From contig JAIXZE010000020.1 of the NCBI GenBank assembly GCA_027489875.1, forward strand, positions 1-54,371: 54,371 nucleotides of DNA, given 5' to 3'. Below, one piece after another: positions 42,358-50,452 of this stretch (its first letter is position 1; each line of letters opens with the position of its first letter). Both the position numbers and the translations under genes were made by a program. The DNA is from Verrucomicrobiales bacterium (GTDB lineage: Bacteria > Verrucomicrobiota > Verrucomicrobiia > Limisphaerales > UBA9464). Below the pieces are notes generated by a model. That model was not told where the DNA came from. It did no database searches and saw only the letters and a list, made by a program, of their open reading frames with translations.

Positions 42358-43788
42358 ATGCAAAGCCGCGTCATGCACCGGTTCCGGCACATCACGCGCG
42401 CCATCCTGTCCGTGGGCCTGGTATTGTTGACCTTGGGCCTCGATGCCGCGGAAGGACCGTGCCGCATCGAGGTCGTGGAGAAGGGAAGCGGGTGGCCTGT
42501 TCCTCTGGTCGAACTCCGTACGACGCACCACCGGCGGTTCGTCACGGACAACGCTGGCGTCATCGCGTTCTGTGACGCTGAGTTGATGGGGACGGAGGTG
42601 TGGTTTGATGTGTCGGGCCACGGTTACAGCGTGCCGCGCGATGGCTTGGGCCAACGTGGTGTGCGGCTGCGTCCGGTGCCCGGTGGAAGGATTCGTGTGG
42701 AGGTTGAACGTTCCATCGTGGCGCGGCGGTTGGGCCGGTTGACCGGATCGGGGTTGTTTGCGGAGAGCCAGAGTCTGGGGGAGCCCATCGGCAACGCCGT
42801 GGAGACGGGAGTGCTCGGGTGCGACAGTGTCCTGAATGCGGTGCACCGTGGACGCCTGTTTTGGGTGTGGGGCGACACGTCCTTGGCGGGATATCCCTTG
42901 GGGATCTTCGATTCGACAGGGGCGACGTCCACCGTCCAGCCGTTGGATCGATTCGAGCCTCCGCTTCGGCCGGGGCCGGTTCTGAAGTTGTTCCGGGATG
43001 CAGCCGGGAAGCCGCGGGCGATCGCGCGGATGCCCGGAAGTGGGCCGACCTGGCTGAGCGGATTGGCCAGCATTCCGGATGCGTCGGGTGAGGCGCGTTT
43101 GGTTGCGTCCTACGTGAAGATCAAGCCGCCGCTGGAGGCGTACGAGTCGGGTCTGTGCGTCTGGAATGAGGAGGATCAGAAATTCGAACCGCTGCGGCAG
43201 GTCTGGACGAAGACCGACGCTGTGCCGAAGCCGCCACCCATGCCGGAGGGCCATCCGGTGACATGGCGGGATGAGGGCGGTCGCGAGTGGCTCCTGTTCG
43301 GCAATCCATTCCCAACCCTGCGTTGCCCCGCACGATTCGAGTCGTGGCAGGATCCGAAGACGTGGGAGGTGCTCGAACCGCAGGAGGTGTTGAAGGCGGC
43401 GGGAAGCGGTGAGGAGGTGAAGCCCCACAGCGGATCAATCGCGTGGAACGCCTATCGCCGCCGATGGGTGACGGTCTTCATGGAGAAGTTCGGGAAACCG
43501 TCCGCCTTCGGGGAACTGTGGTATGCGGAGGCAAAGTCACCGACTGGACCATGGGGGCCGGCGGTCAGGGTGCTCAGCCACGAAAACTACACCTTCTACA
43601 ATCCACGCCTGCATCCGGAGTCCACGGCTGCGGACTCGCCGGTGTTGTTGTTCGAGGGGACGTACACGATGCAGTTCGCGGACCGGCCGGTGCCCACGGC
43701 CCGATACGACTACAACCAGATCCTGTACCGGCTGGACCTCGATGACCCGGCGTTGGAGGGGGCGCGTGTTGAGGATGGGCGGCCGTGA
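42358..43788 (+). CDS. Exported five-bladed-propeller protein, glycosidase-like
   Basis: 476 residues with a signal (HITRAILSVGLVLLTLGLDA; Met6 is a possible start). The first ~110 residues form a beta-sandwich-like domain (CRIEVVEKGSGWPVPLVELR). From about 150 it resembles GH43/DUF4185-type propellers: RLFWVWGDTSLAGYPLG, SYVKIKPPLEAYESGLCVW, SGSIAWNAYRRRWVTVF, GELWYAEAKSPTGPWGPAV, and NPRLHPESTAADSPVLLFEGTYT. Tryptophan-glycine-aspartate and SPTGPW motifs are typical of such carbohydrate-active folds. The catalytic acids cannot be named with certainty. It follows the esterase by 6 bp. Confidence 0.7.
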   Translation: MQSRVMHRFRHITRAILSVGLVLLTLGLDAAEGPCRIEVVEKGSGWPVPLVELRTTHHRRFVTDNAGVIAFCDAELMGTEVWFDVSGHGYSVPRDGLGQRGVRLRPVPGGRIRVEVERSIVARRLGRLTGSGLFAESQSLGEPIGNAVETGVLGCDSVLNAVHRGRLFWVWGDTSLAGYPLGIFDSTGATSTVQPLDRFEPPLRPGPVLKLFRDAAGKPRAIARMPGSGPTWLSGLASIPDASGEARLVASYVKIKPPLEAYESGLCVWNEEDQKFEPLRQVWTKTDAVPKPPPMPEGHPVTWRDEGGREWLLFGNPFPTLRCPARFESWQDPKTWEVLEPQEVLKAAGSGEEVKPHSGSIAWNAYRRRWVTVFMEKFGKPSAFGELWYAEAKSPTGPWGPAVRVLSHENYTFYNPRLHPESTAADSPVLLFEGTYTMQFADRPVPTARYDYNQILYRLDLDDPALEGARVEDGRP

Positions 43789-43807
43789 TGGGTGAAGGAG
43801 GGACAGG

Positions 43808-45124
43808 CTAGGTTCCCGATCCATTCCCGGGATTGGTCTTGGGTGGGCTCGTTGAAGGATCCGGTTTGGTGTTTTTGAAGGGATTGCGCTCCGGTGCTTC
43901 GGCGTGAGGCACGGCGTCGAGCATGCCGCGGACCAGCCAGTTCATCGCGGGGACGCGGTGCCGCAGCCAGACGGACATGGGTTCCGGCTTTGCGCCGAGG
44001 GCGGCCTTGGGCTCGAGGGCAGTGCGCCCGAGCGAAAGCCGCTTGCAGCGCCAGTTGATCGCGTCGGCGATGGTGGCGTGGAGCAGGCGGAGGTAGAGCG
44101 GGATGCCTTCCGCGGCGGCATCACGGTCGAAGCCGATGTAGTACCCGACGGCGGTGTCTCCATCGCGGAGAGAGGAGATGAAGCCTAGGATCTGTTCGCC
44201 GCGGCGGATGATCGAGCACCGGAAGTGATCGGGCGCGGCCTTGGCCAATGCCGGGAGGAATGATTCAGGCAACGAGACCAGCTTCACGGAAGCGTTCGAT
44301 TGGATCGTCTTGTAGAGCCGATGGATCTCCGCTGTGTGCGGGGTGAGGTCGGAGAGCGTCTCGAACCTGCATCCGGCTGCGGCGAGCTTCTTGATCTGGT
44401 CACGCGCATTGCGTCGGTACTTGGCGTCGAGTGCGCCGAGGTAGTCGTCGTAAGAGTTCCAGGCGGGATCGATCTGGAGGACCATGTTGGGTTCGGTCTC
44501 CAGAGGGCGATAGCTGAAGGTCCGCAGGGCCTCGGCGTGGGGTTCGGATGGCGTGACGTCCTTGACGAGGATCAGGTCGGTCTGGCCAGCGAGGTTCTCG
44601 GCGCGACGGATGCGATAGAGAGCCTCGGCGATTCCCGGCCAGACGTCGGCGGGGTTGATTCCGTCGGCGAAGGCGATGCCGTTGAAACCCCATGACATGA
44701 GGTTGCCGGCGACGAGTGCCCGTTGTTCGAGTCGTGCCACCAGTCTTTGCGCAGCGGGAGCGAGCGCACGGGACAGTGTGCGCCCCTTCTTCTCCGTTGC
44801 CTCAGAGGTCTTGTTCCACACATTCGCGCCGGAGACGTCCACCAACTGCGCAGCGACTGCGGCAACGGGAGATTCCTGATCGTAGAGCAGGGCGTAGCGG
44901 GGCGAGAGGTTCGCCGGGCAGTTCTGTTCGATCGCCTCAAGGATCGGACGCCGGAGGAAGAAGCGGCGATCGCCGGTGACGGCGTCCCAGTGGTTGGGGT
45001 GGAGGAATCCGACCCGGTCGGCGAGGGCGAAGCGAAAGCCGGAGGGGCGATGGCGGGCGATGTGTCGTTCCCGTGCGGCAGCGATGCCCTCAACGACACG
45101 CTTGAGTGGATTGGTGGTAGGCAT
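43808..45124 (-). CDS. GNAT/FemAB-like peptidogalycan-type acyltransferase
   Basis: 438 residues from the ATG at 45124 (MPTTNPLKRVVEGIAA); the upstream 30 codons are Ser/Pro-rich and unlikely. The chain resembles DUF482/peptidogalycan-type members of the GNAT superfamily. An N-terminal part has VGFLHPNHWDAVTGDRRFFLR and RYALLYDQESPVAAVAAQLVDV. A C-terminal acetyltransferase-like part follows, with YRRNARDQIKKLAAAGCRFE, FRCSIIRRGEQILGFISSLRDGDTAVGYYIGFD and a helix LYLRLLHATIADAI. The substrate is unknown. It lies 49 bp after a small membrane protein and is last in a dtd-led operon. The C-terminal 40 residues are polar and disordered. Confidence 0.75.
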   Translation of the reverse strand: MPTTNPLKRVVEGIAAARERHIARHRPSGFRFALADRVGFLHPNHWDAVTGDRRFFLRRPILEAIEQNCPANLSPRYALLYDQESPVAAVAAQLVDVSGANVWNKTSEATEKKGRTLSRALAPAAQRLVARLEQRALVAGNLMSWGFNGIAFADGINPADVWPGIAEALYRIRRAENLAGQTDLILVKDVTPSEPHAEALRTFSYRPLETEPNMVLQIDPAWNSYDDYLGALDAKYRRNARDQIKKLAAAGCRFETLSDLTPHTAEIHRLYKTIQSNASVKLVSLPESFLPALAKAAPDHFRCSIIRRGEQILGFISSLRDGDTAVGYYIGFDRDAAAEGIPLYLRLLHATIADAINWRCKRLSLGRTALEPKAALGAKPEPMSVWLRHRVPAMNWLVRGMLDAVPHAEAPERNPFKNTKPDPSTSPPKTNPGNGSGT

Positions 45125-45173
45125 GCGAGTGGATGATGGGTGGAAGCGCTCGGTGAAAGGCGGTGAGCTGGGC

Positions 45174-45485
45174 TCAGGGAACGAGGATCGAAACGAGGAA
45201 TCGGATGATCCCACCCAGGAGCAGGATCCAGAAAAAGGCCACCAGCAGGAGGATTGGGAGGATCAGCCAGAAGATGCCGACCGGAGGACCCTCTCGACGG
45301 CGGGCTGCGTAGGTGACAATGCCGAACGCCCCGGTGGGCAACAGCATCAGGCAGCTGAAGTCGGTGATCGGAGCGTTGCCCTTGTTGGTCGCCGTCAGGG
45401 CGAAGAACAAAAGGCAACCGAGGCCCAGCAGTCCTGACCACCGGGACAGTTTTGCAGGATCCGGTCCCTTGGAATCGTTACTCAC
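45174..45485 (-). CDS. Small membrane protein
   Basis: 103 residues with three hydrophobic segments: GLLGLGCLLFFALTA (about 18-32), SCLMLLPTGAFGIVTYAA (44-61) and VGIFWLILPILLLVAFFWILLLGGIIRFLVSILV (69-102, possibly two helices). The start at 45485 overlaps the end of dtd by 8 bp, so it is translated from the same message. No family is recognised. Confidence 0.7.
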   Translation of the reverse strand: MSNDSKGPDPAKLSRWSGLLGLGCLLFFALTATNKGNAPITDFSCLMLLPTGAFGIVTYAARRREGPPVGIFWLILPILLLVAFFWILLLGGIIRFLVSILVP

Positions 45486-45930
45486 GTTGCTTCGAATCGA
45501 TCCAGAGGGTGACTGGGCCGTCGTTGAGGAGATGGACCTTCATGTCGGCACCGAAGATGCCGGTGGGGATGGGGCGGCCGAGGAGCGTGGTGAGGCGCTG
45601 GTGGAAGGATTCGTAGAGCGGGATGGCGATCTCGGGTCGGGCGGCGGCGCTGTAGGAGGGACGGTTGCCCTTGCGGGTGCTGGCGTGAAGGGTGAATTGC
45701 GAGACGAGGAGGATGCCGCCGTCGACGTCGAGTACGGAGCGGTTCATGACGCCGGCGTCGTCGTTGAAGATGCGGAGGTTCATCGCCTTCGCGGCGAGCC
45801 ACTCGATGTCTTCAGCGGTGTCGGCGGGTTCGATGCCGATGAAGATCAGCAGTCCGTGGGCGATCTCGCCGGTGATGCGTGCGTCGACCGTGACGCGGGC
45901 TTCGGAAACGCGTTGGAGAAGCAGTCGCAT
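45478..45930 (-). CDS. dtd: D-aminoacyl-tRNA deacylase
   Basis: 150 residues, the usual length. DTD removes D-amino acids wrongly attached to tRNA, and also glycine from tRNA-Ala. MRLLLQRVSEARVTVD is the canonical start; SQFTLHA (77-83) and NDGPVT (136-141, containing the cross-subunit Gly-cisPro motif) form the active site. It is the first gene of an operon with a small membrane protein and a GNAT-like acyltransferase. Confidence 0.97.
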   Translation of the reverse strand: MRLLLQRVSEARVTVDARITGEIAHGLLIFIGIEPADTAEDIEWLAAKAMNLRIFNDDAGVMNRSVLDVDGGILLVSQFTLHASTRKGNRPSYSAAARPEIAIPLYESFHQRLTTLLGRPIPTGIFGADMKVHLLNDGPVTLWIDSKQRE

Positions 45931-46097
45931 TGGTCTTGGAGGCAGCTTGCGCCGGGAGAAGTGCGGGATCCAGCGCGGTTTAGGGGGTCGAAAGCAACGA
46001 AGGAAGCGCCATCCGGGCGCTTGGGTTAACGTGCCTGGCCTGCCGTTGCCTGAACGTTGCGTGCCGCCCGATCCGGGCGGGATCAGACTTTCCTCAA

Positions 46098-47825
46098 ATG
46101 CCTCGAATGTTCATTACCCGCGCCACCCGTTTCCTGGCCCTTTCCCTCGGATTGCTAGTCTCCCTGGGCGAGGCATCGGCGGCGATCACTTCACCCAGCC
46201 TGATCATTCATCACGCCGTGGTGCTCTCCCAGGATCCCACCAACCCCGTCGCCGAGGCGGTGGCCGTCCTGCAGGGTCGGATCGTCGCGATCGGAACCGA
46301 CACGGAAGTGCTGGCGTTGCGGGGTCCGAACACCCGGGTGGTGGACGCCGGGGGACGCGCCTTGGTGCCGGGATTCAACGACGCCCACCTGCACCCGCGT
46401 GCCGAATACCCGGAGGATTCGATCCACGCGGAAGTCGATCTGGATCCCGAGCGCGTCCCGGACCGGGCTGCGGCGGTCGCGGCCCTTCGGCGCAAGGCCG
46501 AGCGAACGCCTCCCGGGCAGTGGGTCCGTGGCTTCAACTACCAGGACACCAAGCTGGGGGGACACCCGGATCGCGACCTGCTCGATGGAATCAGCACCCA
46601 GCATCCGATCCTGCTGCGGCACTCGAGCGGTCATCTCTGGGCTGTGAACAGCGTCGTGTTGAAGGCCGCCCGGTTGACCGCAGAGACCCCGGATCCTGCG
46701 GGCGGCAGCCTCGGACGGCGCGACGACGGGGAGCCGAACGGGCTGCTCCGTGAACCGCCGGCATTGCGGTTGGTTGAAGCTGCGGGGCCCAAGACATCCG
46801 AGCCCGCTTGGGAAGAGCAGTTGGACGCCTACCAGCGATGCCTGGACAACTTTCTGGCGGAAGGCATCACGAGCATCACCGATGCCGCTGGCACCCCGGA
46901 ACGGCTTCGGATTTATCAGGACCTGGCGCGTCGAAAGCCCCGGATCCGGGTGAACGTCCTCATGCAGGCTGCCTATCTCGACCGGATGGAAGCCGCGGGC
47001 CTCCAATCCGGATGGGGCAACGACTGGGTGCGATTGGCTGGCATCAAGGTGGTGCATGGCAACTCGCTTTCGGGTCGCACCTGCTGGCTGTCGAAGCCGT
47101 ACGACCGGATCAATCCTGCCACCGGCCAGCGGGACTATTTCGGGATCCCGCCTGCGCGGAGTCAGGACGAGTTGGACACCTTGATCCTGCGGATCCACCG
47201 GGCAGGACTCCAACCCGCGGTCCATGCCAACGGCGACCGCGAGATCACCATGGTGCTGGACGCCTTCGAGCGTGCCCTCACGGCCCGTCCGCTTTCGGAT
47301 CACCGGTTCCGGATTGAGCACGCGAGCGTGAATCCGCCGGAACTGCAGCGCCGGGCAAAGGCGCTCGGGGTGGTCTTCGCGCTGCATTCCTACATTTACG
47401 AGCACGGCGACAAACTCGAGGAATACGGCTCCTGGCGCTGGGATTTCATGCATCCCAACGCCTCGGCCGACGCGCTCGGGATCGTGGTGGCAGGCAATTC
47501 CGACTTCCCGGTGAGCGCCGCGAAACCGATGCGCCGGGTGCAGAGCCTCGTCACCCGCGCCACGGCGGTCGGCAAGGTCTACGGCGCCTCTCAACAGGTG
47601 TCCGTCGAGACCGCGCTCCGGATGTGGACCGTGGGCGGGGCCTATGCCACGCGGCAGGAGTCCGACAAGGGCAGCATCCGGCCGGGACTGCTCGCGGACT
47701 TCGTCCTGCTGGCCGCGGATCCGCGCAAGGTGGCTCCTACCTCGATCAAGGACGTGCGGGTGGATGCGACCTTCGTGGGCGGGGAAATGGTCTATGCCCG
47801 ACCCGGTTTCCCCACCCCGCGTTGA
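46098..47825 (+). CDS. Exported amidohydrolase (YtcJ-like, amidohydrolase 3)
   Basis: 575 residues with a signal peptide (FLALSLGLLVSLGEASAA). The metallo-hydrolase pattern includes VVDAGGRALVPGFNDAHLHP (His97, His99), then LRHSSGHLWAVNS, GIKVVHGNSLSGRTCWLSKPY, AVHANGDREITMVLDAFE, FRIEHASVNPPELQRR and the closing GSIRPGLLADFVLLAADP. The family hydrolyses C-N bonds in varied substrates, and the specific one is not predictable. It is a single gene, convergent with the phosphoesterase gene across 22 bp. Confidence 0.92.
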   Translation: MPRMFITRATRFLALSLGLLVSLGEASAAITSPSLIIHHAVVLSQDPTNPVAEAVAVLQGRIVAIGTDTEVLALRGPNTRVVDAGGRALVPGFNDAHLHPRAEYPEDSIHAEVDLDPERVPDRAAAVAALRRKAERTPPGQWVRGFNYQDTKLGGHPDRDLLDGISTQHPILLRHSSGHLWAVNSVVLKAARLTAETPDPAGGSLGRRDDGEPNGLLREPPALRLVEAAGPKTSEPAWEEQLDAYQRCLDNFLAEGITSITDAAGTPERLRIYQDLARRKPRIRVNVLMQAAYLDRMEAAGLQSGWGNDWVRLAGIKVVHGNSLSGRTCWLSKPYDRINPATGQRDYFGIPPARSQDELDTLILRIHRAGLQPAVHANGDREITMVLDAFERALTARPLSDHRFRIEHASVNPPELQRRAKALGVVFALHSYIYEHGDKLEEYGSWRWDFMHPNASADALGIVVAGNSDFPVSAAKPMRRVQSLVTRATAVGKVYGASQQVSVETALRMWTVGGAYATRQESDKGSIRPGLLADFVLLAADPRKVAPTSIKDVRVDATFVGGEMVYARPGFPTPR

Positions 47826-47847
47826 TCGCGTTTGAACCGCACGCGGC

Positions 47848-50295
47848 TCAAGGCCGGGCGTGGAACCCGCGCACTGGAAGCGGCATCGGGACACCCTCGC
47901 CCTTCACGCTGCGCCAGAGGATTTCGTTCAGGGCGAGCATCGGGGTCAGGTCGTAATCCGAGAAATCCATCGCGGCGGACTCTGCGGCACCGGGGGATTC
48001 CTTGGTGTTCTTGGCGTTCACGTCGACCTGGGGCGGTTGAAGCACGTAGGGCGTGGTATCGAAGGTTCCACCGAACGCCGGGTACATCGGTGTTGCCGCG
48101 GCGTCGTGCTGGGTCATCGGGGGCAAGCCCAGCAGCAATTCCATGCTCCGGAGCATGGAACTGGTGGTGTACAGCGTGCTGTCGACGATTCCACGACGGC
48201 TGTACGGGCTGATCACCAGTCCGGTGGTGCGCCGTGCATCGACGTGATCCGCGCCATCCTGGGCGTCGTCCTCGATGACGAAGATCGCTGTCTGGGGCCA
48301 GTACTTGCTGCGCGTCACACGTTCCACCAGTTGTCCCAGTGCCCAGTCATTGTTCGCCACGGCCGCCACGGGAGTCGGCGCTCCCGCCTTGGTTCCCTGG
48401 GTATGGTCTTCGCCGAGGCTCATCACGATGAAGTTCGGCAGCCGCTTCTGAGCCTTGGGGGCATCGAAGTTCTGCTCGTACTCCTCGAATTCCTCGAGAA
48501 ACACGCGGACATTGTCGGTATCCCGCATCCCGGCGAGCCGGTACTTCGGACAGACATGGCCGACCAGTCCGGACACCCCGGGTGCCGCATCCATCTGCCC
48601 ACCGTCGCTCGTGCGCGCGGCATATTCCCCGTAGCTTCGGTAGGTCAGTCCTTTCCGTGCGGCGAGGTCCCACAGATGCCCCGAAGACGGGACGTGTGCC
48701 GGAGCCGGAGAAGCCTTGCTGATGCCGCCGTAATTGGGAGGCCAGAGCTTTTCATTGAAGTCGGTGGCGTACCCTGAATTGGACCAGGAATGCCCGTCCA
48801 CGCTGACCTCGGCGTCGCAGTAGAGGTTGTCGAACAACAGATACTCCTCGGCCAGCCGATGCTGGTTGGGCGTGACCGAACGTCCGAAGAGCGTCAGGCG
48901 GGAATCGCCGTTGCCCTGCGGCAGATCGCCGAAGACCTGATCATAGGTCCGGTTCTCCTTGATGATGTAGATGACGTGCTTGATCGGCGACCCCACGCCG
49001 ACCTGACGCGGCAGGATGGTCGGCTGGACCGAAGGTGGACGCGCGGCGGCGAGCAGTTCGTCCCGATAGGGCGTGTTGGCGAGCACCTGGCGCGTATAGC
49101 CCGGAAGCTTCCGCCGGAGATCGCGCAGGGGAAGCGAGGTCACGCTGCCGGACTGCAGGGACTTGACCGAGCCCTTGCCCGCCGTGCCTCCGTCGGCACG
49201 GATCGGCGAATGGGGTCCCCGTTCGTTCGAATAGCCTCCCAGGCCCTTCGCACTGCCGATGTGCAACGTCCGGCCGTCCCGGGACAGGGCCAGCGAGGAC
49301 GGATACCACGCTGTCGGGATGAACCCGAGAAGGTTGCTCTCCTCGCGCTCGCCGACGTGGATCACGGCGACGTTGTGGTTGTCGGCGTTGGCCACGAACA
49401 GAATCCGCTCGTCCCGATCCAGCGTGAGGGCATTCGGTGTCGATCCGACCGGTGCCCGTGGATGCAGGGAGGTGCGGAGGGTTTCAATGGGGCGGCCTTC
49501 GCGGGTATCCACGACATAGACCGAGTTCTCGTTTCCGCACGCGACGAACAACCGACCGTCGCGAGCGAGCAACAGGTCATTTGGATTCACGCCGACCGGG
49601 ATGGTTGCCTTGACGGACAGGCTGGCGGTGTCGATGACGCTGATGGAACGGCTGGACCAGTTGGAGACGTAGAGGGTGTCGCCCGCGGGATTGAGCACCG
49701 CATCGCACGGTGTCACTTCGGTGCCCACCTGTCCCAGGATGTGCCCATCCCGTGTATCGAAAGCCACGACCTGGCCGGGCTCGGCCGTGGTGCCGCGATT
49801 GACAGCGTACAGGATGGGTTGGCGGGGGTGATGGGCCAATCCCGCCCAATAAACCTGGGTGCCCGGGAGGGAGTTTGTGAAACGTGCCGTGGGTTCGGTT
49901 CCCAGCGTCCCTTGGTGATAGCTGAACGCATAGATCGGGGCCGTTTCGGGCTTCTTTCCGCCACTGGCGTTCCCGCCGGAAACGAAAAGGCCTGTGCCGT
50001 CCGGCTTCCACGCCAGGCCCATCCACGCCGAGCGCAGGGGAATCTTCTGGCGGATCTCCGAGCCGTCGGGTTTCAGGACGACGAGGCCGTGCGGATTGAA
50101 CCCGCTGTGGAGTCCGATCAGGGCTCGGCCATCCGGGGCCGGCGTCAGACCCAGAACGTAATCCGAGGTCGTCACGTGCCGCCCTGCCGGGCTCAGCTTC
50201 CAACCATTGGGGAGCAGCGTGTTTTCCTCACCGGGTCCGGGAAGTTGGGCCACACAGGGCAAGGCCATTCCCAGAAGACAAAAGCGTCTCAACAT
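47848..50295 (-). CDS. Exported YncE-type propeller fused to a phosphoesterase domain
   Basis: 815 residues; the signal peptide is short (MLRRFCLLGMALPCVAQ). The N-terminal half (about 40-380) is a beta-propeller with YncE/40-residue blades: GDTLYVSNWSSRSISVIDTASLSVKATIPVG, GRLFVACGNENSVYVVDTR, ILFVANADNHNVAVIHV. The second half is a phosphoesterase of the alkaline-phosphatase superfamily: IKHVIYIIKENRTYDQVFGD (about 436-455) and FVIEDDAQDGADHVDARRT (about 668) carry likely metal ligands. This two-part design is known in exported proteins of unknown substrate. A terminator separates it from the upstream 999-residue protein. Confidence 0.9.
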   Translation of the reverse strand: MLRRFCLLGMALPCVAQLPGPGEENTLLPNGWKLSPAGRHVTTSDYVLGLTPAPDGRALIGLHSGFNPHGLVVLKPDGSEIRQKIPLRSAWMGLAWKPDGTGLFVSGGNASGGKKPETAPIYAFSYHQGTLGTEPTARFTNSLPGTQVYWAGLAHHPRQPILYAVNRGTTAEPGQVVAFDTRDGHILGQVGTEVTPCDAVLNPAGDTLYVSNWSSRSISVIDTASLSVKATIPVGVNPNDLLLARDGRLFVACGNENSVYVVDTREGRPIETLRTSLHPRAPVGSTPNALTLDRDERILFVANADNHNVAVIHVGEREESNLLGFIPTAWYPSSLALSRDGRTLHIGSAKGLGGYSNERGPHSPIRADGGTAGKGSVKSLQSGSVTSLPLRDLRRKLPGYTRQVLANTPYRDELLAAARPPSVQPTILPRQVGVGSPIKHVIYIIKENRTYDQVFGDLPQGNGDSRLTLFGRSVTPNQHRLAEEYLLFDNLYCDAEVSVDGHSWSNSGYATDFNEKLWPPNYGGISKASPAPAHVPSSGHLWDLAARKGLTYRSYGEYAARTSDGGQMDAAPGVSGLVGHVCPKYRLAGMRDTDNVRVFLEEFEEYEQNFDAPKAQKRLPNFIVMSLGEDHTQGTKAGAPTPVAAVANNDWALGQLVERVTRSKYWPQTAIFVIEDDAQDGADHVDARRTTGLVISPYSRRGIVDSTLYTTSSMLRSMELLLGLPPMTQHDAAATPMYPAFGGTFDTTPYVLQPPQVDVNAKNTKESPGAAESAAMDFSDYDLTPMLALNEILWRSVKGEGVPMPLPVRGFHARP

Positions 50296-50398
50296 CCGGC
50301 GATCCTCGTACTGGCACCGTCACAACCTGGCGTCAGTCGGGCGAAGAACTGGCGAGATCGGCGAGATAAACCCCATTCCGGGAGCCTTGGAGAAACAG

Positions 50399-50428
50399 AA
50401 AAGGCGCCGGGGCTTTCGCCGCGGCGCC
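50399..50428 (-). terminator. Intrinsic terminator after the beta-strand-repeat protein
   Basis: Read on the minus strand: GGCGCCGCGGC (50428-50418), loop GAAA, GCCCCGGCGCC (50413-50403) with one mismatch, then TTTTCTGTTTC. The GAAA tetraloop and the T-run support an intrinsic terminator 25 bp past the stop of the gene ending at 50453. Confidence 0.85.
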
Positions 50429-50452
50429 GTGTTCAGGGCTGTGGATGCGGGA